Below the pieces are notes generated by a model. It worked only from the letters and a program-made list of their open reading frames with translations, made no database searches and was not told where the DNA came from. The position numbers were made by a program, and so were the translations under genes. Shown here in pieces: positions 40,751 through 48,109 of a DNA stretch of 53,704 nt; the stretch's first letter is position 1; every line of letters begins with the position of its first letter. The stretch is from JBQCHF01 sp051953655. Its GTDB lineage: Bacteria; Actinomycetota; Actinomycetes; Motilibacterales; Motilibacteraceae. The stretch lies in assembly GCA_051953655.1 (NCBI GenBank), contig JBQCIO010000098.1, forward strand, positions 1-53,704, read 5' to 3'.

Positions 40751-41674
40751 GTGAAGAATGAGGCACAATCCGTCGCATGTCAGACGTGCCGGGGACACCC
40801 GGCGCGCACGGCGGTGGGCCGCCCGCGCGTCGCCGGTAGCGCGGAGGCGGCCTTCGTCGATCTGCTGCGCCGTGAGCTGCGCGCGGGACACCCGGCTGGT
40901 GCGGCACAGGCCGCCCGGCTGGCCCGTCGAGCGGGTCTGGAGCTGCCTCACCTCTACGACGGGGTCGTGCGACCGCTGTTCGAACGCGTCGGCGAGCGCT
41001 GGCAGCACGGGCTGGCCTCGATCGCCAGCGAGCACCGGCTGAGCGCAGCAGCCCGCGAGGTCGTCCACGCCCTCAGCGCCGACGAGCAGGCCGTGCTCGC
41101 CGCGCCGAGCGGGCGGGGCCCGGTCCTGCTGGCCCCGGCGCCGGGAGAGAGACACGTCCTCGGGCTGACGATGCTCCAGCACGTCCTGACCGTCGACGGG
41201 TTCGACGTCCTGCGCGTGGACGAGGCGCCCTGGCAGGAGCTCGTCCGACTGGTCGAGGACTCATCCGACCTGCGCGTGGTGGGGATCAGCCTGCACCAGA
41301 GCGTGCAGCCGACCATGCTCACCAACGGGATCCGGGCCGTTCGCCGCGCCCGTCCGGGTGTCCGGGTCGTCCTCGGTGGGCTGGCGGTTCGCCGCGACGC
41401 GGGCTTGGCGGCGCGGGTGCGTGCCCACGCCGGCGCGGGGGACCTGGCCCAGGCTCGCCTGGTGATGCGCTCGCTGGTCAACCCCCTTACCGAGCGAGAG
41501 GTCGCCGTCCTGGACGCCGCTGCGGCGGGCCGTTCGAACGCGACCATCGCCCACGGCCTGGGCGTCTCGGTCAGCGGCATCAAGCGAGACCTGGAGCGCA
41601 TCCTGGTCAAGACCGGCGCCCCCGACCGCACCGCTGCGGTCGCAGCCGCGCTGCGTCGGGGGTGGCTGACCTGA
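40751..41674 (+). CDS. CarH-like cobalamin-binding domain fused to LuxR-type DNA-binding domain
   Basis: Predicted transcription factor of up to 307 residues. Residues of about 33-110 form the helical B12 cap: Trp84 and the Glu94-His95 pair in GERWQHGLASIASEH match the W...EH of CarH-type photoreceptors. Residues of about 120-230 are the Rossmann B12 domain with PGERHVLG (Glu133-x-His135-x-x-Gly138), the E-x-H-x2-G form of CarH, where the His is the lower cobalt ligand; VVGIS and VVLGG follow. Residues of about 244-305 are a LuxR/NarL helix-turn-helix (LTEREVAVLDAAAAGRSNAT, IKRDLERILVKTGAPDR). In CarH and LitR the DNA-binding part is an N-terminal MerR domain; here it is a C-terminal LuxR one. 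There is no receiver domain. The start is uncertain: GTG 40751 or GTG 40814. The kinase and receiver genes lie immediately downstream. Confidence 0.8.
   Translation: MKNEAQSVACQTCRGHPARTAVGRPRVAGSAEAAFVDLLRRELRAGHPAGAAQAARLARRAGLELPHLYDGVVRPLFERVGERWQHGLASIASEHRLSAAAREVVHALSADEQAVLAAPSGRGPVLLAPAPGERHVLGLTMLQHVLTVDGFDVLRVDEAPWQELVRLVEDSSDLRVVGISLHQSVQPTMLTNGIRAVRRARPGVRVVLGGLAVRRDAGLAARVRAHAGAGDLAQARLVMRSLVNPLTEREVAVLDAAAAGRSNATIAHGLGVSVSGIKRDLERILVKTGAPDRTAAVAAALRRGWLT
40764..40839 (+). promoter_or_regulatory. possible leaderless promoter and 20-codon leader frame before the B12-LuxR gene
   Basis: CACAAT (40764-40769), 7 bases, then ATG 40777 is the same geometry as the other leaderless genes here. 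That frame (MSDVPGTPGAHGGGPPARRR) closes at TAG 40837-40839 and is one base out of phase with the B12-LuxR coding frame. It may be a leader peptide coupling to the gene, or the true N-terminus interrupted by a one-base change. No good -35 is seen. Confidence 0.4.
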
Positions 41675-41899
41675 CTGACCTGACCCGACCGAGCGGCGAC
41701 CTGCTGCGGTCAGGGAGGGTGACCGCAGATGTGGGGAGCCAGCGCCTCGTGGTCGGCGCGGTCGTTGCCACCCACGACGTGCTGCTGCTCAGCGGCGCTG
41801 AGTCCCGTCTCCGGCGAAGCTGCTTGCAGACGGTCCCCACGGCCACGACGATGGCCTGATCGGCCGACGGGACCCGTACGGGTGACAGGTGGAGGACGA

Positions 41900-43474
41900 G
41901 TGCGCCAGCGACCCTCGCCCGTTCAAGGCCCCGCCCGCAGCCTGCTCGACGCCGCCCCCAACATGGTCGTCCTGCTCGATGCCAGCGAGCTGATCCGCTA
42001 CGTCAACCCCGTGGCGCTGAGCCGTTTCGGCTATGCGATGCACGAGGTTCTGGGGCAGCACGTGTCCCTTCTCCTGCCCGACAGCACGGCCGGGGCCGCA
42101 CTCGCCGGCGACCAGCTGGCGCGGGACCGCTCGGGCGCGCGGTTCCCCGTCGAGGCGAGGGTCGCTGAGCTGTCCGAGCCGGACGGCGCCCCCACCGCGG
42201 TGATCGCCATGATCGACCTCACGGCACGGGTCGCCACCGAGGCGCACCTCCGGGAGCTCAGCCGCGTCTACCGCACGCTCGCCGAGGTCAACGAGGCCAT
42301 CGTCCGGGCGACCGAGCCGAAGGCGCTCTACCGGGAGATCTCCCGGATCGTCGCGCAGACCGGAGCCTTCCTCGGTGCCTGGGTCGGTCAACGAGGCCGT
42401 GGCGAGGACATCGAGGTGGTGGCCTGCCACGGGGCGCTGGAGGAGTACGTCAGCTCCCTGCGGCTCACGGTTCGCCCCGACGTCCCGGTCGGCCGCGGCC
42501 CCACTGCTCGTGCTCTGCGTGACGGGGAGTGCTGCTACACCGACGACTTCCTGTCGGCCGAGGCGACGGCGCCCTGGTGGGACCTGGCATCGCGCCATGG
42601 CGTTGCGGCCTCGGCCACCCTGCCGTTGCGTGAGGGCGGCAGGCCGGTCGCCGCCCTCACTATCTACGCGGGCACCGCGGGTGCCTTCAGCGCCGAGCTG
42701 CGCCGGCTGCTGGAAGGTGTGGCTGACAACGTGTCCTTCGCGCTGGACGGCCTGGCGACCACGGCCCGGCTCCAGGAGCTGCTGCAGCAGCGCCGGGTGC
42801 TGCTCGAGCGGTTGCTCGAGGCCCAGGAGCTGGAGCGGGCACGGATCGCCGGTGACGTGCACGACGAGCCGGTGCAGACCCTCGCGGCGGCGGACCTGCG
42901 GCTCGGTCTGCTCGAACGCCGGGTACGGCGAGTGGCCCCTGAGCTGGTCGACGACCTGGCCGTCGTCCAGCGGGCGGTCGGCGACGTCGCGCGGCGCCTG
43001 CGCAGCCTGCTGTTCGACCTCGAGCCGGTGGGGGAGCAGGTGCCGCTGGAGGACGCCCTTCGCGATGCGGCCGGGGTGATCTTCGCCGCTGAGCCGGTGC
43101 GCTGGTCGGTGGTCGTGGACGGCGAGATCAAGCTGCCGGCCGCCGAGCGCACCAAGGCGATGCGCATCGCCAAGGAGGCGCTGCGGAACGTTCAGCGGCA
43201 CGCCAAGGCGAGCACCGTCAGGATCAGCCTGCGACCGCTGCGCGGTGGCGTCGAGATCGCGGTCGCGGACGACGGGGTGGGCGCCGGCCAGGACACCTGG
43301 GTGTCCCCGCCGGGGCACCGCGGCCTGGGCACGATGCGCGACCGGGCAGCGGTGGTCGGGGGCTGGCTGCGGCTGGAGGCTGCACCTGGTGGAGGGACCC
43401 TGGTCCGGTTCTGGCTGCCCGGCGAGGAGGCACTGGCCGGACCGGCCGGCGCCGCGGTTCAGGATCCGCCGTAG
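41900..43474 (+). CDS. PAS-GAF histidine kinase, NarL/DesK (HisKA_3) type
   Basis: Soluble kinase of 524 residues with no membrane helix. PAS at about 12-112 (LLDAAPNMVVLLDASELIRY, FGYAMHEVLGQHVSLLLPDS); GAF at about 125-285 (IVRATEPKALYREISRIVAQ, LPLREGGRPVAALTIYAG); HisKA_3 at about 308-375 with His321 in IAGDVHDEPVQTLAAADL; the ATPase at about 415-507 with EALRNVQRHAKA, VADDGVGAG and GHRGLGTMRDRA. It has the cytosolic-sensor form seen in redox, gas and light kinases. GTG 41900 has GGAGG at 4 bases. The 3' end overlaps the convergent receiver gene by 16 bases, so the two mRNAs are complementary at their ends. Its likely partner is the lone receiver at 43459. Confidence 0.9.
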   Translation: MRQRPSPVQGPARSLLDAAPNMVVLLDASELIRYVNPVALSRFGYAMHEVLGQHVSLLLPDSTAGAALAGDQLARDRSGARFPVEARVAELSEPDGAPTAVIAMIDLTARVATEAHLRELSRVYRTLAEVNEAIVRATEPKALYREISRIVAQTGAFLGAWVGQRGRGEDIEVVACHGALEEYVSSLRLTVRPDVPVGRGPTARALRDGECCYTDDFLSAEATAPWWDLASRHGVAASATLPLREGGRPVAALTIYAGTAGAFSAELRRLLEGVADNVSFALDGLATTARLQELLQQRRVLLERLLEAQELERARIAGDVHDEPVQTLAAADLRLGLLERRVRRVAPELVDDLAVVQRAVGDVARRLRSLLFDLEPVGEQVPLEDALRDAAGVIFAAEPVRWSVVVDGEIKLPAAERTKAMRIAKEALRNVQRHAKASTVRISLRPLRGGVEIAVADDGVGAGQDTWVSPPGHRGLGTMRDRAAVVGGWLRLEAAPGGGTLVRFWLPGEEALAGPAGAAVQDPP

Positions 43475-43878
43475 AGCCGCAGGCCTTCGGCGGCGGACGG
43501 AGTCGCGAGGATCACCTCGCCGCGGACGCACCGCTCGACCAGGTCCGTCAGCGCCCCGCCGACGTCACCCTTCGCGATGACGCCCCGTGCGCCGGCGCGG
43601 AGCATCCGGGCCACCAGAGAGGGCTCCATCCGTCCGGACAGGAAGACGACGGTGGCGGGCACCCCCTCCTCGCGCAACGACTCGGCCGCCTCGACACCGC
43701 CGCCGGGCATCCGTTCGTCGAGCAGCACCACGTCGGGCGCTGCCGTCCGTGCGGTCTGCACCGCCTCCGGGCCGCTGCCTACCGCTCCGACGACGACGAA
43801 CCGGTCGTCGGCCTCGAAGACCTCGCTCAGGGCGCCACGCACCACCGGCTCGTCATCGGCCACCAGCACGCGGATCAT
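43459..43878 (-). CDS. single-domain (receiver-only) response regulator
   Basis: A 139-residue NarL-type receiver domain with no DNA-binding or enzyme domain. Asp8-Asp9 in VADDEP, the phosphoacceptor Asp54 in VVLLDERMPGGG, Ser81 in FLSGR and Lys103 in GVIAKGD are all present, so phosphorylation is expected. After the fifth helix the chain simply ends (LATPSAAEGLRLYGG), where NarL relatives normally enter a LuxR helix-turn-helix. ATG 43878 has GGGGAG at 4 bases. It is convergent with the PAS-GAF kinase. The missing LuxR output exists instead on the B12 protein next door. Confidence 0.9.
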   Translation of the reverse strand: MIRVLVADDEPVVRGALSEVFEADDRFVVVGAVGSGPEAVQTARTAAPDVVLLDERMPGGGVEAAESLREEGVPATVVFLSGRMEPSLVARMLRAGARGVIAKGDVGGALTDLVERCVRGEVILATPSAAEGLRLYGGS

Positions 43879-43955
43879 GGTCTCCCCTCGCTCGGTCGAG
43901 TGGATCATGCCCGACAAGAGAGAGCGACGTACCAGACGTTGGGGTCAACAACGTG

Positions 43956-43971
43956 TAGTGCGTGAGCACTA
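43956..43971. promoter_or_regulatory. inverted repeat upstream of the receiver gene
   Basis: Perfect TAGTGC-GTGA-GCACTA, 78 bases upstream of the receiver start. A second repeat, GTTG-GGGT-CAAC, is at 43938-43949. LuxR/NarL-type proteins bind short inverted repeats of this size, so the site is a candidate for the B12-LuxR protein. No consensus promoter is clear beside it. Confidence 0.45.
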
Positions 43972-44054
43972 GATGGCAGATCCCGCGAAGGCCGCTCACT
44001 GAGGCGACAGGCCAGGTCGAGTGCTGGTGATGGCTGGCCGCCGTGAGCCGGCTT

Positions 44055-44249
44055 CTAGTGACCGCCGGTCGACTTCTCCAGGTGCGCCTGCCCGAGGGCG
44101 CGCTCTCGCTGGCTGGACTCGAGGTTGCCGAGTTCCTCGAACACCTCAGCGAGCATGAAGTGCGCGCGCGCCACCTGCTCGTGACGCTCTGGTTCGCGCG
44201 GGCTGCTCGAGGAGCCGTGGAAGGAGGGGGTCGGCTCGATCGTCGACAT
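44055..44249 (-). CDS. 64-residue hypothetical protein
   Basis: A short frame with an AGGA ribosome site 5 bases before ATG 44249. The N-terminus is Ser/Pro-rich; the middle is one amphipathic helix (EQVARAHFMLAEVFEELGNL) with a hydrophilic end. The helix composition looks like real protein rather than antisense. No family recognised. It sits between the receiver and the GlcG/HbpS genes, all on the minus strand. The 44250-44432 stretch upstream shows nothing else. Confidence 0.45.
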   Translation of the reverse strand: MSTIEPTPSFHGSSSSPREPERHEQVARAHFMLAEVFEELGNLESSQRERALGQAHLEKSTGGH

Positions 44250-44432
44250 GGCGGTCCTGACTGACGGGAGCGTTTCCTGAACCGGGCTTCCGGTACCCCG
44301 GACGCCGGCCGCGGAAACGGGTCGGTTCCGTGGGCAGACCCGACGTCAGCCTCGACGAGGTCCCTTGTCCTCGAGCGGTCCGGGTGCAGGGAGCGGCAAC
44401 CTTCTACGGAGAGCGACGCTGCCTCGCCCCAG

Positions 44433-44870
44433 TCAGGACGGGAGCCCGAGCGCCTCGAGAGCGGCCTGAGCGATCTCGCGGTCCTCCAGGCGGTGCGCGC
44501 CGGAGACGCCCAGTCCGCCGACGAGCTGGTCGTCGATGGTCACGGGATAGCCGCCGGCGTAGGCCGTCAAGCGCGGGCGATGCGCGATCTGGGCGACGGC
44601 GGCGTCGGCGTCCAGGAGGTCGCGCCAGCCGTGGGTGGGCATGCCGTTGGCCGCCGCCGTCCAGGCCTTGTCGACGGCGATGTCGACGGAGAGCAGGGTC
44701 GCTCCGTCCATCCGGGCGAAGGCCTTGAGCAGACCGGAGTGGTCGACGACGGCGATGCTGACCGCCCTGCGAAGGGCCTGGGCGGCCTGGGCTGCCGCGT
44801 CGACGAGTGAGCGGGCCGCGTCAGAACTGATGCTGGTGGAGTCGACGGTGAGCCGTCTCGCGGCGGTCAC
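44433..44870 (-). CDS. GlcG/HbpS-family (DUF336) protein
   Basis: A 145-residue single-domain protein with the GlcG/HbpS fold. SLVDAAAQAAQALRRAVSIA, VVDHSGLLKAFARMDGATLL, DKAWTAAANGMP and the C-terminal GGYPVTIDDQLVGGLGVSGA, HRLEDREIAQAALEAL are the diagnostic stretches. HbpS binds haem and senses redox; GlcG relatives sit in glycolate, propanediol or sugar operons with unclear function. GTG 44870 overlaps the kinase stop by 4 bases. Last gene of the uronate-type operon. Confidence 0.87.
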   Translation of the reverse strand: MTAARRLTVDSTSISSDAARSLVDAAAQAAQALRRAVSIAVVDHSGLLKAFARMDGATLLSVDIAVDKAWTAAANGMPTHGWRDLLDADAAVAQIAHRPRLTAYAGGYPVTIDDQLVGGLGVSGAHRLEDREIAQAALEALGLPS

Positions 44871-45970
44871 CGCTGGACCCGGGCGTTGCCACCACCGGCG
44901 AGGGCTTCGACTTCCTTGCGCGACGCCATGGATGTGTCGCCCGGCGTGGTCATCGCGAGGGCGCCGTGGGCAGCACCCAGCTCGAGGGCCTCGGGCAGGC
45001 TCCGCCCGGTGAGCAGCCCGAACACCAGGCCGGAGGCGAAGGAGTCGCCCCCGCCGACGCGGTCGACGATCTCCAGGCCGGCGCGGTGCGTGGCCTGGAC
45101 GACGCCGGTGTCGCGCGACCACGCGATCGCGCCCCAGTCGTTCACGCTGGCCGAGCGCACGGTGCGCAGCGTCGTGGCCACGACCCGGAAGTTGGGGTAG
45201 CACGTGACCACCTCCCCGATCATGTCGGCGAACGCGGTGACCTCGAGCCGGTCGAGGCGCTCGTCCACACCGGCCACCTCGAAGCCCAGGGAGGCGGTGA
45301 AGTCCTCCTCGTTGCCGATCATCACGTCGATGAACGGTGCGATGGCCCGGTTCACCTCCTGGGCCCGGGCCTGCCCGCCGATGCCCTTCCACAGGCTCGG
45401 CCGGTAGTTCAGGTCGTAGGAGGTCACCACGCCGTGCCGCTTGGCCGCCTGGACCGCCTCCACGGCCACCAGCGCCGACGACTCGGACAGGCCGGCGAAG
45501 ATCCCCCCGGTGTGGAACCACCGGGTTCCCAGGCGCCCGAAGACGGCGTCCCAGTCGACGTCGCCCGGGCGCAGCTGCGCGACCGCGGTGTGGCCGCGGT
45601 CCGAGACGCCGACCGCACCGCGCACGCCGAAGCCGCGCTCGGTGAAGTTGAGCCCGTTGCGCACGCACCGGCCGATGCCGTCGTGGTCGCGCCACTGCAC
45701 CAGCCGCGTGTCGACACCGCCCTGGCAGACGAGATCCTCGACGAGGCGGCCCACCTCGTTGTCCGCCAGCGCGGTGACGATGGCGGTGCGCAGGCCGAAG
45801 GCCTTGCGCAGGCCCCGGACCACGTTGTACTCGCCGCCTCCCTCCGAGGCCGCGAAGCTCCGCGCGGTGCGGATGCGCCCGGGCCCGGGGTCCAGGCGCA
45901 GCATCACCTCCCCGAGCGCGATCGCGTCGAAGGCGCGTCCCTCCGCGGGCGGAAGGGGGAACTGACTCAT
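44867..45970 (-). CDS. PfkB-family sugar kinase, probable 2-keto-3-deoxygluconate kinase
   Basis: A 367-residue ribokinase-fold kinase. AIALGEVMLRLDPGPGRIRT opens the fold; GGIFAGLSESS and YDLNYRPSLWKG (the DxNxR motif), IGNEEDFTASLG, and DRVGGGDSFASGLVFGL with the catalytic Asp of the anion hole follow. KDG kinase makes KDPG, the substrate of the aldolase encoded next to it. The chain is about 50 residues longer than typical KdgK, mostly as inserts. ATG 45970 overlaps the aldolase stop by 4 bases. The sugar acid is inferred from the neighbour. Confidence 0.87.
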   Translation of the reverse strand: MSQFPLPPAEGRAFDAIALGEVMLRLDPGPGRIRTARSFAASEGGGEYNVVRGLRKAFGLRTAIVTALADNEVGRLVEDLVCQGGVDTRLVQWRDHDGIGRCVRNGLNFTERGFGVRGAVGVSDRGHTAVAQLRPGDVDWDAVFGRLGTRWFHTGGIFAGLSESSALVAVEAVQAAKRHGVVTSYDLNYRPSLWKGIGGQARAQEVNRAIAPFIDVMIGNEEDFTASLGFEVAGVDERLDRLEVTAFADMIGEVVTCYPNFRVVATTLRTVRSASVNDWGAIAWSRDTGVVQATHRAGLEIVDRVGGGDSFASGLVFGLLTGRSLPEALELGAAHGALAMTTPGDTSMASRKEVEALAGGGNARVQR

Positions 45971-46599
45971 GACGATGCTCCCGATGCGAGGGTGGTGGCC
46001 GCGCGGGCCAGGGTCGTGACGGTGGTCATGTCGCCGCCGCGCAGGCACTCGGCCGGGGTCAGCCAGGTGCCGCCGACGGCGGTGACGTTGGGCAGCGCCA
46101 GGTAGTCGAGGACGTTGTCGACGCTCACGCCGCCGGTCGGGACGAAGGAGACGTCGGCGAACGGGCCGGCCAGTGCCGACACCGCCCCGGGACCGCCGGA
46201 CGTGGCCGCGGGGAAGAACTTCAGCAGCCGCACCCCGAGCTCGAGCGCGGCCATGACCTCGGTCGCCGTCACGGCACCGGGTAGCACCGGGACCTGCGCC
46301 TCCTGGCAGAGCGCGACGACGTCGCGGGACACGCCGGGGGACACAGCGAAGCGGGCGCCGGCCTCGATCGCCGCCTCGGCGTCGCGGACCGACCTGACCG
46401 TGCCGGCCCCGACGACGATGCCTGTCTCCTCCGCCATGCGCCGGATGCACTCCAGGGCGGCGGGCGTCCTCAGGGTCACCTCGGCGCAGTCGATCCCGCC
46501 GGCCAGGAGCGCGTGGGCGAGCGGCACGGCCGCCGCGGGGTCCTCGATCACGACGACCGGCACGACCGGGCTGGCGAACAGGGTGGTGAGCTCGGTCAA
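45967..46599 (-). CDS. eda: 2-keto-3-deoxy-6-phosphogluconate (KDPG) aldolase
   Basis: Class I aldolase of 210 residues that splits KDPG to pyruvate and glyceraldehyde 3-phosphate. The TIM barrel has VVPVVVIEDPAAAVPLAHAL, GIDCAEVTLRTPAALECIRR with the catalytic-base Glu, VVGAGTVRSV and GVRLLKFFPAATSGG with the Schiff-base Lys, and FVPTGGVSVDNV for phosphate. It begins at TTG 46599, which overlaps the stop of the GMC gene by 4 bases (TTGA); no nearer GTG or ATG fits the family N-terminus. It works with the kinase to feed the final step of the Entner-Doudoroff-type pathway. Confidence 0.9.
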   Translation of the reverse strand: MTELTTLFASPVVPVVVIEDPAAAVPLAHALLAGGIDCAEVTLRTPAALECIRRMAEETGIVVGAGTVRSVRDAEAAIEAGARFAVSPGVSRDVVALCQEAQVPVLPGAVTATEVMAALELGVRLLKFFPAATSGGPGAVSALAGPFADVSFVPTGGVSVDNVLDYLALPNVTAVGGTWLTPAECLRGGDMTTVTTLARAATTLASGASS

Positions 46600-48107
46600 C
46601 GGAGCACGTCTCCCTCGTGGGCGACCCGGAGCGCCTGGGCCGCGATGGTGAGCGCCGGGTTCACGGCCGCGGACGACGGAAAGAAGGATGCGTCGACGAC
46701 GAGGAGGTTCTCGACGTCGTGCGTGCGGCACAGCGGGTCGAGGACCGACGTGGTCGGGTCCTCCCCGGCCACGCAGGTGCCGCACTGGTGCGAGTTGGTC
46801 CCGATGCCCATCGTCTCGGTGAGCACGAGAGGGAACCCCATGCGGCGCAGGGCGGCCTTGGTGCGCCGAACCAGGCCGCGGTGGGCGGTGAGGTTGTTCG
46901 GCGTCCAGGTCACCTCGATGCGCCCGTCCGGACCCAGCGTCACCCGGTTCCCTGGGTCGGGCAGGTCCTCGGACTCCAGGTAGAAGTCCCAGGAGCGGGT
47001 GGTGACCGCGTCCAGCACCCCGACCGGAACCCGGGGCCGGGCAGCCTTCACCATGGCCCCGCGCAGCTTGCCGAGCATCTGGACGTTGCCCAGCGGAAAG
47101 CCGTCCGGGCTGGTGAGGTACCAGTCGTTGACCATGAGGGTCTTCTGGAAGTCGACGTCGTTGCGCCGTCTGGGGTCCACGGCGACGGCGAAGGTGGCGT
47201 TGTGGACCATGTAGTTGCGACCGACCAGGCCCGAGGAGTTGGCGAGCCCGGCCGGGTGGCGCTCGCCGGCCGAGGCCAGCAGCAGGACGGCCGAGTTCAC
47301 CGCCCCCGCCGCCAGCACGAAGGTCCTGGCCCGCAGCTCCACCTCCGCGCCGTCCCGCGTGCCGATCGCCCGGTTCACCCGCCGGCCGGACGCGTCGGTG
47401 TCGAGCCTGGTCACCCGCGTCCGGTCGAGGAGCCGGGTGTGCCCCGAAGCCAGGGCCGGGGCGAGCGCGGAGGTCTCGGCGTCGCCCTTGGCCCCCACCT
47501 GGCAGGGGAACCCGTCGCAGGTGGCGCAGAGGACGCACTTCCCGCCAGGACGGCGGTCCACCGCCATCGCGGCGAACGAGGGGTGCAGCCCCAGCGACTC
47601 GAAGCCGCGGACGACGCGGTCCAGGGCCGGATGGTGCGGCAGCGCCGGGTAGGGATAGGGCGCAGACCGCCACGGCTCGGTGGGGTCGGTCCCGGGCGTG
47701 CCGTGCACGCCGTACATCCGCTCGGCCTCGACGTACCAGGGTTCGAGGTCGTCGTAGGCGAACGGCCAGGCGGGCGAGACCCCGTCGGCGTGCTCGACGA
47801 CGCCGAAGTCCTCCTTGCGGAACCTGGGCAGGCTCGCGCCGTAGACCTTGGTGTTGCCGCCGACGACGTAGTGGACCCCGGGCGCGAACCACTGCTGCGC
47901 CCGGGCGTCCCACCACGGCTCGTCCGCCTTGTAGCGACCTTCCTGGAAGACGTGCTCGGGCAGCCAGTTCTCCGGCTCGCTGGGCAGGAACGTGCCCCGC
48001 TCCACCACCAGGGAGCTGACCCCGCGCTGGGCCAGGCCCGCGGCGAGGGTGGACCCGCCCATGCCGGAGCCGATGATGACGACCTCGGCCTCGTGGATCT
48101 CCCGCAC
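46596..48107 (-). CDS. GMC-family flavin oxidoreductase
   Basis: FAD-dependent alcohol or sugar oxidoreductase of 503 residues. VVIIGSGMGGSTLAAGLAQR near residue 9 is the dinucleotide fold; VVGGNTKVYGASLPRFRK the flavin attachment-region motif; GKCVLCATCDGFPCQVGAKG a Cys-rich segment; TNSHQCGTCVAGEDP the active-site His region; and DASFFPSSAAVNPALTIAAQ the C-terminal GMC signature. Start: GTG 48107, 2 bases after the permease stop and without a clear ribosome site, so it probably depends on coupling. In this operon it may oxidise the imported sugar or uronic acid before the aldehyde dehydrogenase or dehydratase steps. The electron acceptor is unknown. Confidence 0.88.
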   Translation of the reverse strand: MREIHEAEVVIIGSGMGGSTLAAGLAQRGVSSLVVERGTFLPSEPENWLPEHVFQEGRYKADEPWWDARAQQWFAPGVHYVVGGNTKVYGASLPRFRKEDFGVVEHADGVSPAWPFAYDDLEPWYVEAERMYGVHGTPGTDPTEPWRSAPYPYPALPHHPALDRVVRGFESLGLHPSFAAMAVDRRPGGKCVLCATCDGFPCQVGAKGDAETSALAPALASGHTRLLDRTRVTRLDTDASGRRVNRAIGTRDGAEVELRARTFVLAAGAVNSAVLLLASAGERHPAGLANSSGLVGRNYMVHNATFAVAVDPRRRNDVDFQKTLMVNDWYLTSPDGFPLGNVQMLGKLRGAMVKAARPRVPVGVLDAVTTRSWDFYLESEDLPDPGNRVTLGPDGRIEVTWTPNNLTAHRGLVRRTKAALRRMGFPLVLTETMGIGTNSHQCGTCVAGEDPTTSVLDPLCRTHDVENLLVVDASFFPSSAAVNPALTIAAQALRVAHEGDVLR

Positions 48108-48109
48108 GG

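Noticed and set aside
41662..41859. 65-codon plus-strand frame between B12-LuxR and kinase
   Set aside because: It overlaps the end of the B12-LuxR gene, has no ribosome site and lacks clear protein character; left out though not excluded.
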